From assembly GCF_000153345.1 (NCBI RefSeq), contig NZ_CH724126.1, forward strand, positions 853,600 through 886,030: a stretch of DNA of 32,431 nucleotides, in the 5' to 3' direction. The position numbers were made by a program, and so were the translations under genes. This DNA comes from Neptuniibacter caesariensis (GTDB taxonomy: Bacteria; Pseudomonadota; Gammaproteobacteria; Pseudomonadales; Balneatricaceae). Positions within the stretch are counted from its first letter, which is position 1. Each line of letters opens with the position of its first letter. The notes below the pieces were generated by a model. That model had not been told where the DNA came from. It made no database searches and worked only from the letters and a program-made list of their open reading frames with translations. Shown here piece by piece: positions 1 to 8,357 of this stretch.

Positions 1-76
1 GGGTCGTTAGCTCAGTCGGTAGAGCAGTTGGCTTTTAACCAATTGGTCATAGGTTCGAATCCTATACGACCCACCA
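1..76 (+). tRNA. tRNA-Lys (anticodon UUU)
   Basis: Complete 76-nt tRNA with the 3' CCA encoded. The acceptor stem pairs GGGTCGT (1-7) with ACGACCC (67-73). The anticodon loop reads CTTTTAA (32-38) with TTT at 34-36, so it decodes AAA/AAG lysine codons. The T arm carries GGTTCGAATCC. The last 19 nt (58-76) are duplicated exactly at 236-254 as part of the repeat described below. The window starts at the first base of the tRNA, so its promoter and any upstream tRNAs are not visible. Confidence 0.98.
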
Positions 77-358
77 CTTTCTTAATTTCTACACATTTTT
101 TTATTTTCTATATACAAGATAGTTGTGCCTTTCTGTCGTATAGGGTGAGAACCGTACCCGTAGGGAGGTTCGATTCGTAGGGCGTAGCCCGAAGAAAACA
201 GCGGAGCTTGCGACGCTGGCCCGCAGGGCATTAGTAATCCTATACGACCCACCACTTTCTTAATTTCTACACATTTTTTTATTTGCTATAAGCAAGATAG
301 TTGCGCATTTCTGTCGTATAGGGTGAGAACCGTACCCGTAGTGAGGTTTGATTCGTAG
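58..358 (+). repeat. 178-bp-period repeat starting inside the tRNA-Lys 3' end (tyrT/rtT-like)
   Basis: Bases 58-180 recur at 236-358 with an exact offset of 178 bp, no gaps, and about seven mismatches in 123 positions by eye. The identity begins at A58 in the tRNA T loop, so each copy starts with the last 19 nt of the tRNA including CCA; the five bases before differ (gttcg versus ttagt). Bases 181-235 separate the copies and are not repeated after the second. The same geometry, a 178-bp repeat beginning with 19 bp of tRNA 3' end, is what I recall for the E. coli tyrT locus, whose repeat is processed to rtT RNA. That parallel is from memory and not tested. Confidence 0.9.
61..144 (+). repeat. 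Inverted copy of the tRNA 3' strand within the repeat
   Basis: CCTATACGAC (61-70, tRNA T stem/acceptor 3' strand) is the perfect reverse complement of GTCGTATAGG (135-144). The second repeat copy keeps the pair at 239-248 and 313-322. The reverse complement of 135-157 reads GGTTC, five bases, then CTATACGAC, so it looks like a decayed inverted tRNA T-arm/acceptor half. In a read-through transcript the inverted copy could compete with the tRNA 5' strand for the 3' strand. Confidence 0.75.
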
Positions 359-389
359 AGCTCGGCGTTGGAAGCACCTCCTACACAAT

Positions 390-408
390 CCTGCCGTGCT
401 GGTTTTTT
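390..408 (+). terminator. Terminator-like hairpin in REP unit 1
   Basis: CCTGC (390-394) pairs with GCTGG (398-402, one G-T wobble) over a CGT loop, followed by six T residues. It could end transcripts from tRNA-Lys. Confidence 0.5.
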
Positions 409-482
409 ATGCCTGCTAGAAACGCGCGTGGGAGCGGCATCTTGCCGCGAGGACTCGGTGCTGGAAGCACCTCCTACACAAT

Positions 483-503
483 CCAGCCATGTGCTGGTTT
501 TTT
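483..503 (+). terminator. Terminator-like hairpin in REP unit 2
   Basis: CCAGC (483-487) and GCTGG (493-497) form a perfect 5-bp stem over CATGT, followed by six T residues (498-503). The stem is short, but the same structure is conserved in all three units. Confidence 0.5.
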
Positions 504-577
504 ATGCCTGCTAGAAACTTGCGTGGGAGCGGAATCTTGCCGCGAGGGCTCGGCGCTGGAAGCGCCTCCTACAACAT

Positions 578-598
578 CCTGCTATGTGCTGGTTTTTT
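578..598 (+). terminator. Terminator-like hairpin in REP unit 3
   Basis: CCTGC (578-582) pairs with GCTGG (588-592) with one wobble over TATGT, followed by six T residues. It is the last of the three tandem terminator-like structures before the diguanylate cyclase gene. Confidence 0.5.
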
Positions 599-772
599 AT
601 GCCTGAAAGAAGCATGGTAGGAGCGGCATCTTGCCGCGAAAGTCGGTGTAGGAAGCACCGACTGGAAAACCCTAGCATTCTACGAACTCGTATCTAGAAA
701 CTAGTGTCTATATTGATCCTACCTGCTACATTTAAATAACTACAAAAAATATGGCTTTAGTAAGGGCTTTTT

Positions 773-1708
773 ATGCTTCATCCGGATCAGCGAGTATTTG
801 AGGATAAGGATGGTCTTGTGCCATTAGATAAATGGCAGAAAACAGTCGATGTTATGGCGCGTATCTTTCAAGCGCCAGCAGGATTTGTCGTCCAGTATAC
901 GCCACTGGGCTATCAAGTTGTTATTGCCAGCAATCAGGAATCTAACCCCTACCCAGCAGGTGTTGAGATCTCTCCTGATACGAATATCTTTTGCAAGAAG
1001 GTTGTGCAGCAAGGTGAAGCGCTTTATGTTCACAACGCCCCTGAAGAGCCTGAGTGGGATACAAACCCTGAGGTAGCAGAGGATGGCTTCAGGTCCTATT
1101 TAGGCCTGCCGGTGAATTGGCCTTCGGGTGAGCCGTTTGGCACCATTTGTGTTATGGATTATGAAGCCACCGACTATCGATCCGATTATGTGGATCTTGT
1201 GGGTGAGCTTAGAGATCTGATCGAAGCGGATCTTGAGATCCTGTCACAGTTCCAGGAGATCAGTAACCTGGCGATGACCGATGATCTGACGGGCTTATAT
1301 AACCGCCGCGGCTTTATGACCGTGGCTTCGCACTACACAGTGCTGGCTAAGCGCTCAGGGCTCTCATTGGGTTTGCTGTATCTGGATATGGATGGCCTAA
1401 AAGAGATTAATGATCAGCAGGGGCATAGTGCTGGTGATCAGGCACTCAGGACTCTGGCAACAGCAATAAGGTCTGTTATCAGGGAGAATGATGTTCCCGC
1501 AAGGTTATCGGGGGATGAGTTTGTGATTCTGGCGGTGGCTAGGGATAAGATTGAGTTGGATACGCTGTCTGAAAGGATCCGCTCTGTGATGAAAGAGAAT
1601 AGCTTAAGTGTGAGTGTAGGCGGTGTACTAATTGATGCAGGACGTACACTGGAGGAGTGGTTGCAGCTCGCGGACAAAAAAATGTACGAACACAAACACT
1701 CCTCCTGA
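773..1708 (+). CDS. GAF-like sensor diguanylate cyclase (GGDEF domain)
   Basis: Predicted cytoplasmic enzyme that makes cyclic di-GMP from two GTP. The 311-residue protein has an N-terminal GAF-like sensor region (about residues 25-160, with the GLPV...GTICVMD pattern typical of such domains) and a C-terminal GGDEF domain opening with TDDLTGLYNRRGF. The signature is SGDEF at 246-250, a variant with the first Gly changed; the rest of the active-site loop (ARLSGDEF) is normal. An inhibitory I-site REND (237-240) sits the expected five residues upstream, so product inhibition is plausible. No membrane segment is seen, so the sensed signal is internal and unknown. The start has AAGGG about 8 nt upstream. 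It ends four bases short of the convergent greB gene. Confidence 0.9.
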   Translation: MLHPDQRVFEDKDGLVPLDKWQKTVDVMARIFQAPAGFVVQYTPLGYQVVIASNQESNPYPAGVEISPDTNIFCKKVVQQGEALYVHNAPEEPEWDTNPEVAEDGFRSYLGLPVNWPSGEPFGTICVMDYEATDYRSDYVDLVGELRDLIEADLEILSQFQEISNLAMTDDLTGLYNRRGFMTVASHYTVLAKRSGLSLGLLYLDMDGLKEINDQQGHSAGDQALRTLATAIRSVIRENDVPARLSGDEFVILAVARDKIELDTLSERIRSVMKENSLSVSVGGVLIDAGRTLEEWLQLADKKMYEHKHSS

Positions 1709-1712
1709 TGCT

Positions 1713-2222
1713 TCAGGGCTTATATTCTATCCGCAGAATTTCGTACCAGGCTTCACTACCGTCCGGCTTTTCCAGGCAGACTTCATCGCCAAGTTGCTTC
1801 TTAAGAATAAGCCGCGCTAGCGGCGAGTCCACTGAAATGTAGTCCGCTTCGTCGCCGATCTCATCTGGGCCGACAATGCGGAAGCGTTTTTCCAGTTCTT
1901 CTTCATCTAGCAGGGTTACCCAGGCACCAAAGAACACCGTATCCTGTTTATCTGGGGTCGGAGCTCGATCAACAACGACCATATCTTCGAGACGCTTTGA
2001 CAGGTACCTGACACGGCGGTCAATCTCGCGTAATTGCTTCTTACCATAGATATACTCGGCATTCTCTGAACGATCACCTTGTGCGGCGGCTTCTTTGACT
2101 GATTGAGTCACTTCCGGACGTTTTACTTTCCAGAGATACTTCAGTTCGTCATTAAGCCTTTTATAGCCTTCTGCGGTTATATACTTGGAACTGCGCGGCT
2201 GAGGTGGGCGCCATCTTCCCAT
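1713..2222 (-). CDS. greB: Transcription elongation factor GreB
   Basis: GreB rescues backtracked RNA polymerase by stimulating cleavage of the nascent RNA 3' end. The 169-residue protein contains the full GreA/GreB layout: an N-terminal coiled coil with the acidic tip (GDRSENAEYIYGKKQLREIDRRVRYL) and a C-terminal FKBP-like domain with VFFGAWV, FRIVGPDEI and DYISVDSPLARLIL, all close to E. coli GreB. It carries roughly ten extra N-terminal residues (MGRWRPPQPR) compared with E. coli GreB. GreB rather than GreA is supported by the YLWKVKRPEV and FFGAWV segments. It stands alone, convergent with the diguanylate cyclase and divergent from the 2327 gene. Confidence 0.96.
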   Translation of the reverse strand: MGRWRPPQPRSSKYITAEGYKRLNDELKYLWKVKRPEVTQSVKEAAAQGDRSENAEYIYGKKQLREIDRRVRYLSKRLEDMVVVDRAPTPDKQDTVFFGAWVTLLDEEELEKRFRIVGPDEIGDEADYISVDSPLARLILKKQLGDEVCLEKPDGSEAWYEILRIEYKP

Positions 2223-2326
2223 AATTTGCTAATTCCCGGTTTTTATTGGTTTTCTGGTAAAGAATTTTAACCGCTTGCCGATACAAACGGGACTATCTTA
2301 GCTAATTATTCTTTTGATCAAGCCAT

Positions 2327-2758
2327 ATGCGTACCGAACAAATCCAAACACGTATTGAGGGTTATACCTCAAATCTGAGCCAGGCGGTTCAGAGTGGCAG
2401 TGGTGCGCAATTCTCAATGCTACTGAGTTTGATCCACTCCAATCAGCAGTTGATGAAGCCTGATGCCGCGCCGGTTGTCGGTGATGGGAGTTTTGCTCTT
2501 CCGCAGGTAGAAACGGTCTATCCTGATCCAAGCGAACTGCATGATGGCCAGGTAGTCGAGCGCCTAAACACTGCTGTGCATGACGGTTTAGTGGGTGATT
2601 TCGCTTACGTTAATGGTTATCTGTATAGCCACAGTAATACACCACGTCAGCAGAAACTTGCTTCAGATGAGTATGCAAAGGTCGGGTTGATGTCGACTGG
2701 GCAGCTTATGATCGATGAGATTGAGCAATCCCGGGAGCAGATCAAAGTCGCTGCCTGA
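2327..2758 (+). CDS. Conserved hypothetical protein, 143 aa
   Basis: I do not recognise the family. The protein is soluble, with no signal peptide or membrane helix. An N-terminal, probably helical, glutamine/serine-rich region (about residues 1-45) is followed by a central proline/aspartate-rich stretch containing YPDPSELHDG and a helical C-terminus ending in EIEQSREQIKVAA. Codon use matches the neighbours and the frame is open throughout, which supports a real gene. I see no clear Shine-Dalgarno before the ATG. It is divergent from greB (about 104 bp apart) and convergent with the tail of the dap block. Confidence 0.7.
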   Translation: MRTEQIQTRIEGYTSNLSQAVQSGSGAQFSMLLSLIHSNQQLMKPDAAPVVGDGSFALPQVETVYPDPSELHDGQVVERLNTAVHDGLVGDFAYVNGYLYSHSNTPRQQKLASDEYAKVGLMSTGQLMIDEIEQSREQIKVAA

Positions 2759-2797
2759 TTGTTACGTTGGCGGGTAAGGTTAATGGTCTAAGGCTAT

Positions 2798-3181
2798 TTA
2801 CGTTCGCCACTGAATCTTTTCTTCAGATCCGTTTTCTACTTTCCAGTATTCGTCTGGATCATCGCCATCATTCCAGCCTGAAGCGATACAGCGGATTTGT
2901 GTTTCCAGGCCTTCTGATGCATTACGTGCGCAGCTCAGATCGGTTAGCCATGGTGTTTCGTTCTTCTTAAACCAGACACTGGTCCAGGCTTTACCTGCAA
3001 CTTTCTCCTGAATCATGACAGGAACCTGCTGATTCGCAAACGTAAGTACCAGCTGGTGGTTTTGTCCTTTGCTGGAAACTGCGCTGATGGAGTCCGCCTG
3101 TTCCGCCAACCAATGGCTGATGGCATCAGGGGTGCAGTTCTTAACGTATATTTCAATATCAGGGTGTCGGATTTCGGTCAT
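2798..3181 (-). CDS. Conserved hypothetical protein, 127 aa
   Basis: The family is not recognised. This small soluble protein is rich in Trp and acidic residues, with HWLAEQADSI, a central KAWTSVWFKKNETPW segment and a C-terminal SGWNDGDDPDEYWKVE segment. The pattern suggests a compact alpha/beta domain. It is the last gene of the leftward dap-rlmA block and its start overlaps the end of the preceding membrane-protein gene by 23 bp, suggesting co-transcription. The ATG at 3181 has no strong ribosome binding site, so translational coupling is likely. Confidence 0.75.
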   Translation of the reverse strand: MTEIRHPDIEIYVKNCTPDAISHWLAEQADSISAVSSKGQNHQLVLTFANQQVPVMIQEKVAGKAWTSVWFKKNETPWLTDLSCARNASEGLETQIRCIASGWNDGDDPDEYWKVENGSEEKIQWRT

Positions 3182-3446
3182 TTTTGTTGTCGCTGATTAA
3201 ACGGAGAATGCGAAGCAAACTGAGGCTGATATAGCCAAACGCTGCCAGTATGATTCCAATGCCCAGTATGATCAAGCCGAGCAAGGCGAGAATCTCCTGC
3301 GATACTGAGCTTTTTAATAGAAACTCTGCGGTACCCAGGATAAGAAGACCAACAAAGAAGGTAACAAAGCCGATGCCCAGTATCTTCAGATCTCTTTTGG
3401 GGTTATTGGTGCGTTTATGTAGCCAGAGTCTCAGCTTGTTGCTCAT
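3159..3446 (-). CDS. Small two-helix inner-membrane protein
   Basis: The 95-residue protein has a basic N-terminus (MSNKLRLWLHKRTNNPKRDLK) and two hydrophobic segments at about 21-44 and 51-81, followed by a short charged tail. By the positive-inside rule the N-terminus should be cytoplasmic. Its ATG overlaps the rlmA stop codon as ATGA (3443-3446), a typical coupling arrangement. No family or function is recognised. Confidence 0.75.
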   Translation of the reverse strand: MSNKLRLWLHKRTNNPKRDLKILGIGFVTFFVGLLILGTAEFLLKSSVSQEILALLGLIILGIGIILAAFGYISLSLLRILRLISDNKNDRNPTP

Positions 3447-4273
3447 ATGCGGTGGAAGATTCCCAGATTAACATCTGCTGTTAAGTCTAGCGTCTCCAGG
3501 TTCAGAAGACGCTGGCGAGCTTCCTCTTTCAAGCGCTGCCCATGGGGTGTCATAGCAAGCAGTGAATCAATCTCTTCTTCACCGTTCAACTGGAATTGAA
3601 AATTAACCGATTCGGTCCGCTCAAGGCTGAAATAATCTTTAAGCGTGGCCGCCGGGTCAAAATGGCTCTCGCGAACGCTCTCATAGATAGCTTCGCGTAG
3701 TTCCAATAGATGTTTAGCGCCGGGCCATGCTACCAAGAGGTATCCTTCGCTTTTTAGCGGTTTAGCCAGAGCTTCCGGCATCAGCCGGCTGAACAGAACT
3801 AGCTGAAGATCAAGGGAGTTTTGCGGTACCGGTGTCGCTGCGCCTGAAGCAACCAGCCAGGTAATCTGCTTACTGCGTGAGCAAGCGGCTTTAACCGCAT
3901 GCTTCGAGATGTCGAGGCCAGTGATAAGGGGTGATGAGCCATGTGCAGTCAGATGTTGTTGCAGTCGATCGGTGTAATAGCCTTCCCCGCAACCCATATC
4001 CAGAATACAAGGTTCAGGTTTGCTGCTAAGGAGTTCGGCGCACAGCTGGTTTACCTTATCGGATAAAGGTTTATAGAAACCATTATTCAGAAAGCGCCGG
4101 CGAGCCTGAACCATCTCGGGGTTGTCGCCTGGATCTTTGGAGCGCTTCTTATGTGCTAGTAACAGGTTCCAGTAGCCCTGTCGTGCTGCATCGAAGCTAT
4201 GATTGGCTTCGCAGCGAAGGTTTTTATCATTCTGAACCAGCGGCGCTTCACAGACAGGGCAGGATAACTGCAT
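3443..4273 (-). CDS. rlmA: 23S rRNA (guanine-N1)-methyltransferase RlmA
   Basis: RlmA methylates N1 of a guanine in hairpin 35 of 23S rRNA (G745 in E. coli) using S-adenosylmethionine. The N-terminal zinc finger is visible: C5, C8, C21 and H25, counted from the ATG at 4273. It is followed by the family signature HKRSKDPGDNPEMVQARRRFL and the SAM-binding motif ILDMGCGEGYYTDRL. A GTG one codon upstream (4276) lies nearer to an AAGGG sequence and could also serve as start; I prefer the ATG because MQLSCPVC aligns with the MSFSCPLC start of E. coli RlmA. The gene begins just after the dapE stop codon. Confidence 0.93.
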   Translation of the reverse strand: MQLSCPVCEAPLVQNDKNLRCEANHSFDAARQGYWNLLLAHKKRSKDPGDNPEMVQARRRFLNNGFYKPLSDKVNQLCAELLSSKPEPCILDMGCGEGYYTDRLQQHLTAHGSSPLITGLDISKHAVKAACSRSKQITWLVASGAATPVPQNSLDLQLVLFSRLMPEALAKPLKSEGYLLVAWPGAKHLLELREAIYESVRESHFDPAATLKDYFSLERTESVNFQFQLNGEEEIDSLLAMTPHGQRLKEEARQRLLNLETLDLTADVNLGIFHRI

Positions 4274-4282
4274 CACGTGCGC

Positions 4283-5523
<1,241 letters not shown>

Positions 5524-5540
5524 GGTGTAAACGAAGGCGC

Positions 5541-6572
5541 TTAGTTGTGCTTGTGTAGCTCTTCGTTTAGCTCGATTGCTGATTTGTTGGTCTTAACTTC
5601 GATGCGACCGTTCTGGGAATTACGGCGGAACAGAAGATCAGACTTGCCAGCCAGTTCAGCGGCTTTAACAGTGTCTACTTCGTTGTTCTGGTCGTCCAGA
5701 ATTGTCACTTTGGAGCCTGCTGTTACATAAAGGCCCGCTTCCAGTGTGCAACGATCGCCCAGAGGCAGACCCAGGCCAGCATTGGCACCCAGCAGGCAGT
5801 TTTCGCCAACAGAGATGATCACGTTGTTGCCGCCAGACAGTGTGCCCATTGTAGAGCAGCCGCCACCCAGGTCAGAGCCGTTGCCAACAACAACACCTGC
5901 AGAGATACGGCCTTCAACCATGCTGACACCCATAGTGCCTGCATTGAAGTTAATGAAACCTTCGTGCATCACTGTTGTGCCTTCACCTACGTGAGCACCC
6001 AGGCGTACACGAGAAGCATCACCGATACGGATACCTGCTGGAACAACGTAATCCGTCATTTTCGGGAATTTGTCGATAGAGTTTACGCTCAGGATGCGGC
6101 CTTGTGCACGGGCAGCCAGTTGGCGTTTTGGTAGATCATCCAGAGAGATTGCGCCTTCGCTAGTCCACGCAACGTTAGGCAGCAGACCGAAGATACCGGT
6201 CAGGTTAATGCCGTGAGGCTGAACCAGACGGTGGGAAAGCAGAGCAAGCTTCAGGTAAGCTTCTGCTGTCGTAGTTGGGCCTTCATCGCTTTCCAGAATA
6301 CACAGAACCAGTGCCTGTGAAGTACCTTCCAGAATCTCAACGATTTCTGCCTGCTCTTCAGCGCCGACAGACAGGAATGCTGCTTCAAGATCTTTCAGCT
6401 GTGGCTCAGCCAGTTCAATTGCAACGTTACCGCCTTCGTAGCCAACTTTTTCTGCTACCGCTTTAACGATTGCATCATCTGCGTTCAGCAGTGGTGCGTT
6501 GTAATAAACTTCCAGTAGTTCACCAGCGGATGATTTAGTGCCTACACCCAGACCGAATGCAAAATTTGCCAT
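5541..6572 (-). CDS. dapD: Tetrahydrodipicolinate N-succinyltransferase (long form)
   Basis: DapD transfers succinyl from succinyl-CoA to tetrahydrodipicolinate, the committed step of the succinylase branch of lysine synthesis. At 343 residues it belongs to the long DapD type found in Pseudomonas rather than the 274-residue E. coli type. The left-handed beta-helix is apparent in the glycine-rich hexapeptide region (GDASRVRLGAHVGEGTTVMH... and GNGSDLGGGCSTMGTLSGG). The ATG at 6572 has GGAG 8 nt upstream (TTTGGAGAAAACA), which fixes the start; a TTG four codons earlier overlaps that ribosome binding site. It lies 29 bp after the ArsC-like gene. Confidence 0.95.
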   Translation of the reverse strand: MANFAFGLGVGTKSSAGELLEVYYNAPLLNADDAIVKAVAEKVGYEGGNVAIELAEPQLKDLEAAFLSVGAEEQAEIVEILEGTSQALVLCILESDEGPTTTAEAYLKLALLSHRLVQPHGINLTGIFGLLPNVAWTSEGAISLDDLPKRQLAARAQGRILSVNSIDKFPKMTDYVVPAGIRIGDASRVRLGAHVGEGTTVMHEGFINFNAGTMGVSMVEGRISAGVVVGNGSDLGGGCSTMGTLSGGNNVIISVGENCLLGANAGLGLPLGDRCTLEAGLYVTAGSKVTILDDQNNEVDTVKAAELAGKSDLLFRRNSQNGRIEVKTNKSAIELNEELHKHN

Positions 6573-6601
6573 TGTTTTCTCCAAAATATTAATTCGTTAG
6601 C

Positions 6602-6946
6602 TTAAGCAAACAGCTCAGCGTATTCTGTATCTTTAAAGCCTACTTTACGAACACTACCGGTATCCAGCAGTGGACGTTTGATCATTGCTGGGTGTTCCAG
6701 CATTAGCTTGATAGCTGAGGTTTCATCAATGTTGTTCTTTACTTCATCAGACTGCTGACGCCAGGTCGTTCCGCGTTTGTTCAACAGTAGTTCCCAGCCC
6801 AGTTCGTTGACCCAGCCAGTGAGTTGTTCTTCAGATAAACCGTCTTTGCGATAATCATGGAAACTGTATTCCAGGTTATTTGCTTCCAGCCATTTCTTGG
6901 CTTTCTTGATCGTGTCGCAATTTGGAATGCCGTACATCGTGATCAT
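6602..6946 (-). CDS. ArsC/Spx-family thioredoxin-fold protein (YffB-like)
   Basis: The 114-residue protein starts MITMYGIPNCDTIKKAKKWLE and contains RPLLDTGSVRKVGF, characteristic of the ArsC/Spx/YffB fold. A single cysteine (about residue 10) occupies the redox position with no CXXC partner, as in the YffB/ArsC-like group. Arsenate reduction is not shown. YffB-type genes are commonly found beside dapE/dapD in gammaproteobacteria, as here between dapC (12 bp) and dapD (29 bp), so it is probably co-transcribed; its role in the pathway, if any, is unknown. Confidence 0.9.
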   Translation of the reverse strand: MITMYGIPNCDTIKKAKKWLEANNLEYSFHDYRKDGLSEEQLTGWVNELGWELLLNKRGTTWRQQSDEVKNNIDETSAIKLMLEHPAMIKRPLLDTGSVRKVGFKDTEYAELFA

Positions 6947-6958
6947 ATCGGGTCCCTG

Positions 6959-8155
6959 TTACAGTGATTCAACGTATTCGCGGATACGATTAGCGGCTTC
7001 TACGCACTCTTCAACCGTTGCAACCAGCGCCATGCGGACAAAGCCCGCACCCGGAAGCTTACCCTCGGTTTCACGGGACAGGTAACGGCCAGGTAATACG
7101 GTTACATTCTGAGAGGCAAACAAACCCTGCGCGAATTTATCGTCTGCGATCGGTGTTTTTGCCCAGAGGTAAAAGCTGGCATCAGGGTGTTGTACGTCCA
7201 TAACCGGCTCAAGGATTCGGATTACCGCATCAAATTTATGGCGGTACTGATCACGGTTATCCAGAACGTGGTCCTCATCACCCCATGCTGCGATGGACGC
7301 GAGTTGGTGCTGAATCGGCATCGAGCAGCCATGATAGGTACGGTATGACAAAAACGGTTTCAGCAGCGCTGCGTCGCCTGCGACAAAACCAGAACGAAGC
7401 CCAGGAAGATTAGAGCGCTTAGACAGACTGTGCATAACGACACAGTTCTTATAATCGTCACGGCCCAGTTCAGCGCATGCCTGCAGAAGGCCTACCGGCG
7501 CATTTTCTTCATCCAGGTAAATCTCTGAATAGCACTCGTCAGAAGCAACGATGAAATCGTATTTGTCTGACAGTTCGATCAGTTTTTTCAGCGTTTCAAG
7601 ATTGGTTACTGCACCCGTTGGATTACTCGGTGAGCAAAGGAACAGTAGCTGGCAACGCTGCCAAACCTCTTCAGGGACTGCATCGTAGTCTGGAATAAAA
7701 TTGTTATCCGCCAGGCAGTTCAGGTAATAAGGCTCCGCACCGGCCAGGTAAGCCGCTCCTTCATAGATCTGGTAAAACGGATTAGGTGAAATAACCAGTG
7801 CGTCAGGAGCACGATTAACGGCTGCTTGTGTGAAAGCAAAGATCGCTTCACGGGTGCCATTAACCGGCAATACGTTATCTTCTGCTGACAGTGTGCCTTC
7901 ATTCAGGTTGAAGCGTCGAGAACACCAGTTTGCGATCGCTTCACGAAGCTCAGGCAATCCTTTGGTTGTTGGGTAGTTAGCCAGTTTATCGATGTTATTG
8001 ATAAGGCACTCTGCCACAAATGGAGGTGCCGGGTGTTTCGGCTCACCTATGGAAAGCGCGATATGCTCGAGATCCGCAGGAGGGGTGACTTCCGCTTTCA
8101 GCGCAGTCAATTTCTCAAATGGGTAAGGCTGTAACAGACTCAAATCGCGGTTCAT
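6959..8155 (-). CDS. dapC: Succinyldiaminopimelate transaminase
   Basis: This PLP-dependent class I aminotransferase is predicted to convert N-succinyl-2-amino-6-ketopimelate to N-succinyl-LL-diaminopimelate with glutamate as donor. At 398 aa it has the expected length. Visible fold-type I features are SPSNPTGAV (about 175-183), ASDECYSEIY (about 204-213) and the PLP lysine K246 in SLSKRSNLPGLRSGF. The DapC assignment rests on both the sequence pattern and the adjacent dapD and dapE; a related ArgD-like or generic transaminase is less likely. The ATG at 8155 has an AAGGA ribosome binding site. It is the first gene of the leftward block, so the promoter should lie in 8156-8300. Confidence 0.93.
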   Translation of the reverse strand: MNRDLSLLQPYPFEKLTALKAEVTPPADLEHIALSIGEPKHPAPPFVAECLINNIDKLANYPTTKGLPELREAIANWCSRRFNLNEGTLSAEDNVLPVNGTREAIFAFTQAAVNRAPDALVISPNPFYQIYEGAAYLAGAEPYYLNCLADNNFIPDYDAVPEEVWQRCQLLFLCSPSNPTGAVTNLETLKKLIELSDKYDFIVASDECYSEIYLDEENAPVGLLQACAELGRDDYKNCVVMHSLSKRSNLPGLRSGFVAGDAALLKPFLSYRTYHGCSMPIQHQLASIAAWGDEDHVLDNRDQYRHKFDAVIRILEPVMDVQHPDASFYLWAKTPIADDKFAQGLFASQNVTVLPGRYLSRETEGKLPGAGFVRMALVATVEECVEAANRIREYVESL

Positions 8156-8300
8156 AGGGGTCCTTAATTGCCAAAGGCCGGGCTGGTTAACAAAAAATCA
8201 AAAAAAAAGCAGAATTTAAGGCGCAAAATTATACCTGAGAACAGGACTAGGATTAAGACCTAATTTATCGGCCTTTCGGCTGTTTATAACCTGCTATTGC

Positions 8301-8329
8301 TTGGGGTTAACGGAAAAAATGACTATGCT
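8301..8329 (+). promoter_or_regulatory. Candidate sigma70 promoter for the PilZ gene
   Basis: TTGGGG (8301-8306) and TATGCT (8324-8329) are separated by 17 bp and lie about 29 bp before the PilZ ATG. The match is moderate (3/6 and 4/6) and was judged by eye. Confidence 0.35.
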
Positions 8330-8357
8330 AATGATGAGAAGTCATACGATTGTTTGA

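Larger units (their letters stand above)
362..660 (+). repeat. Three tandem ~95-bp REP-like units
   Basis: Units recur every 95 bp; for example, the GGTTTTTTAT block starts at 401, 496 and 591. Each unit has a REP-like palindrome (GCGGCATCTTGCCGC type, preceded by GTGGGAG or GTAGGAG), a second small palindrome (GGTGCTGGAAGCACC type), a terminator-like hairpin and a 'atgcctg' tract. The REP-like part resembles the Pseudomonas-type REP core. The third unit decays after about 646. No REP-associated tyrosine transposase gene is in the window. Confidence 0.8.

Noticed and set aside
58-254. Integrated element bounded by tRNA att sites (58-76 and 236-254)
   Set aside because: Only 159 bp lie between the copies, there is no integrase, and the repeat continues well beyond the tRNA part, so a tandem duplication fits better.
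409-606. Open frame of 65 codons over the left-end repeats
   Set aside because: It lies entirely in the 95-bp repeats, repeats its own sequence with the units and has no ribosome binding site.
362-660. Possible CRISPR array
   Set aside because: Unit period is 95 bp with the whole unit repeated; there are no distinct spacers and no cas genes.
6602-6946. Arsenate reductase
   Set aside because: The fold and single Cys fit, but the dap context and YffB-like pattern argue for a different role; no ars genes nearby.
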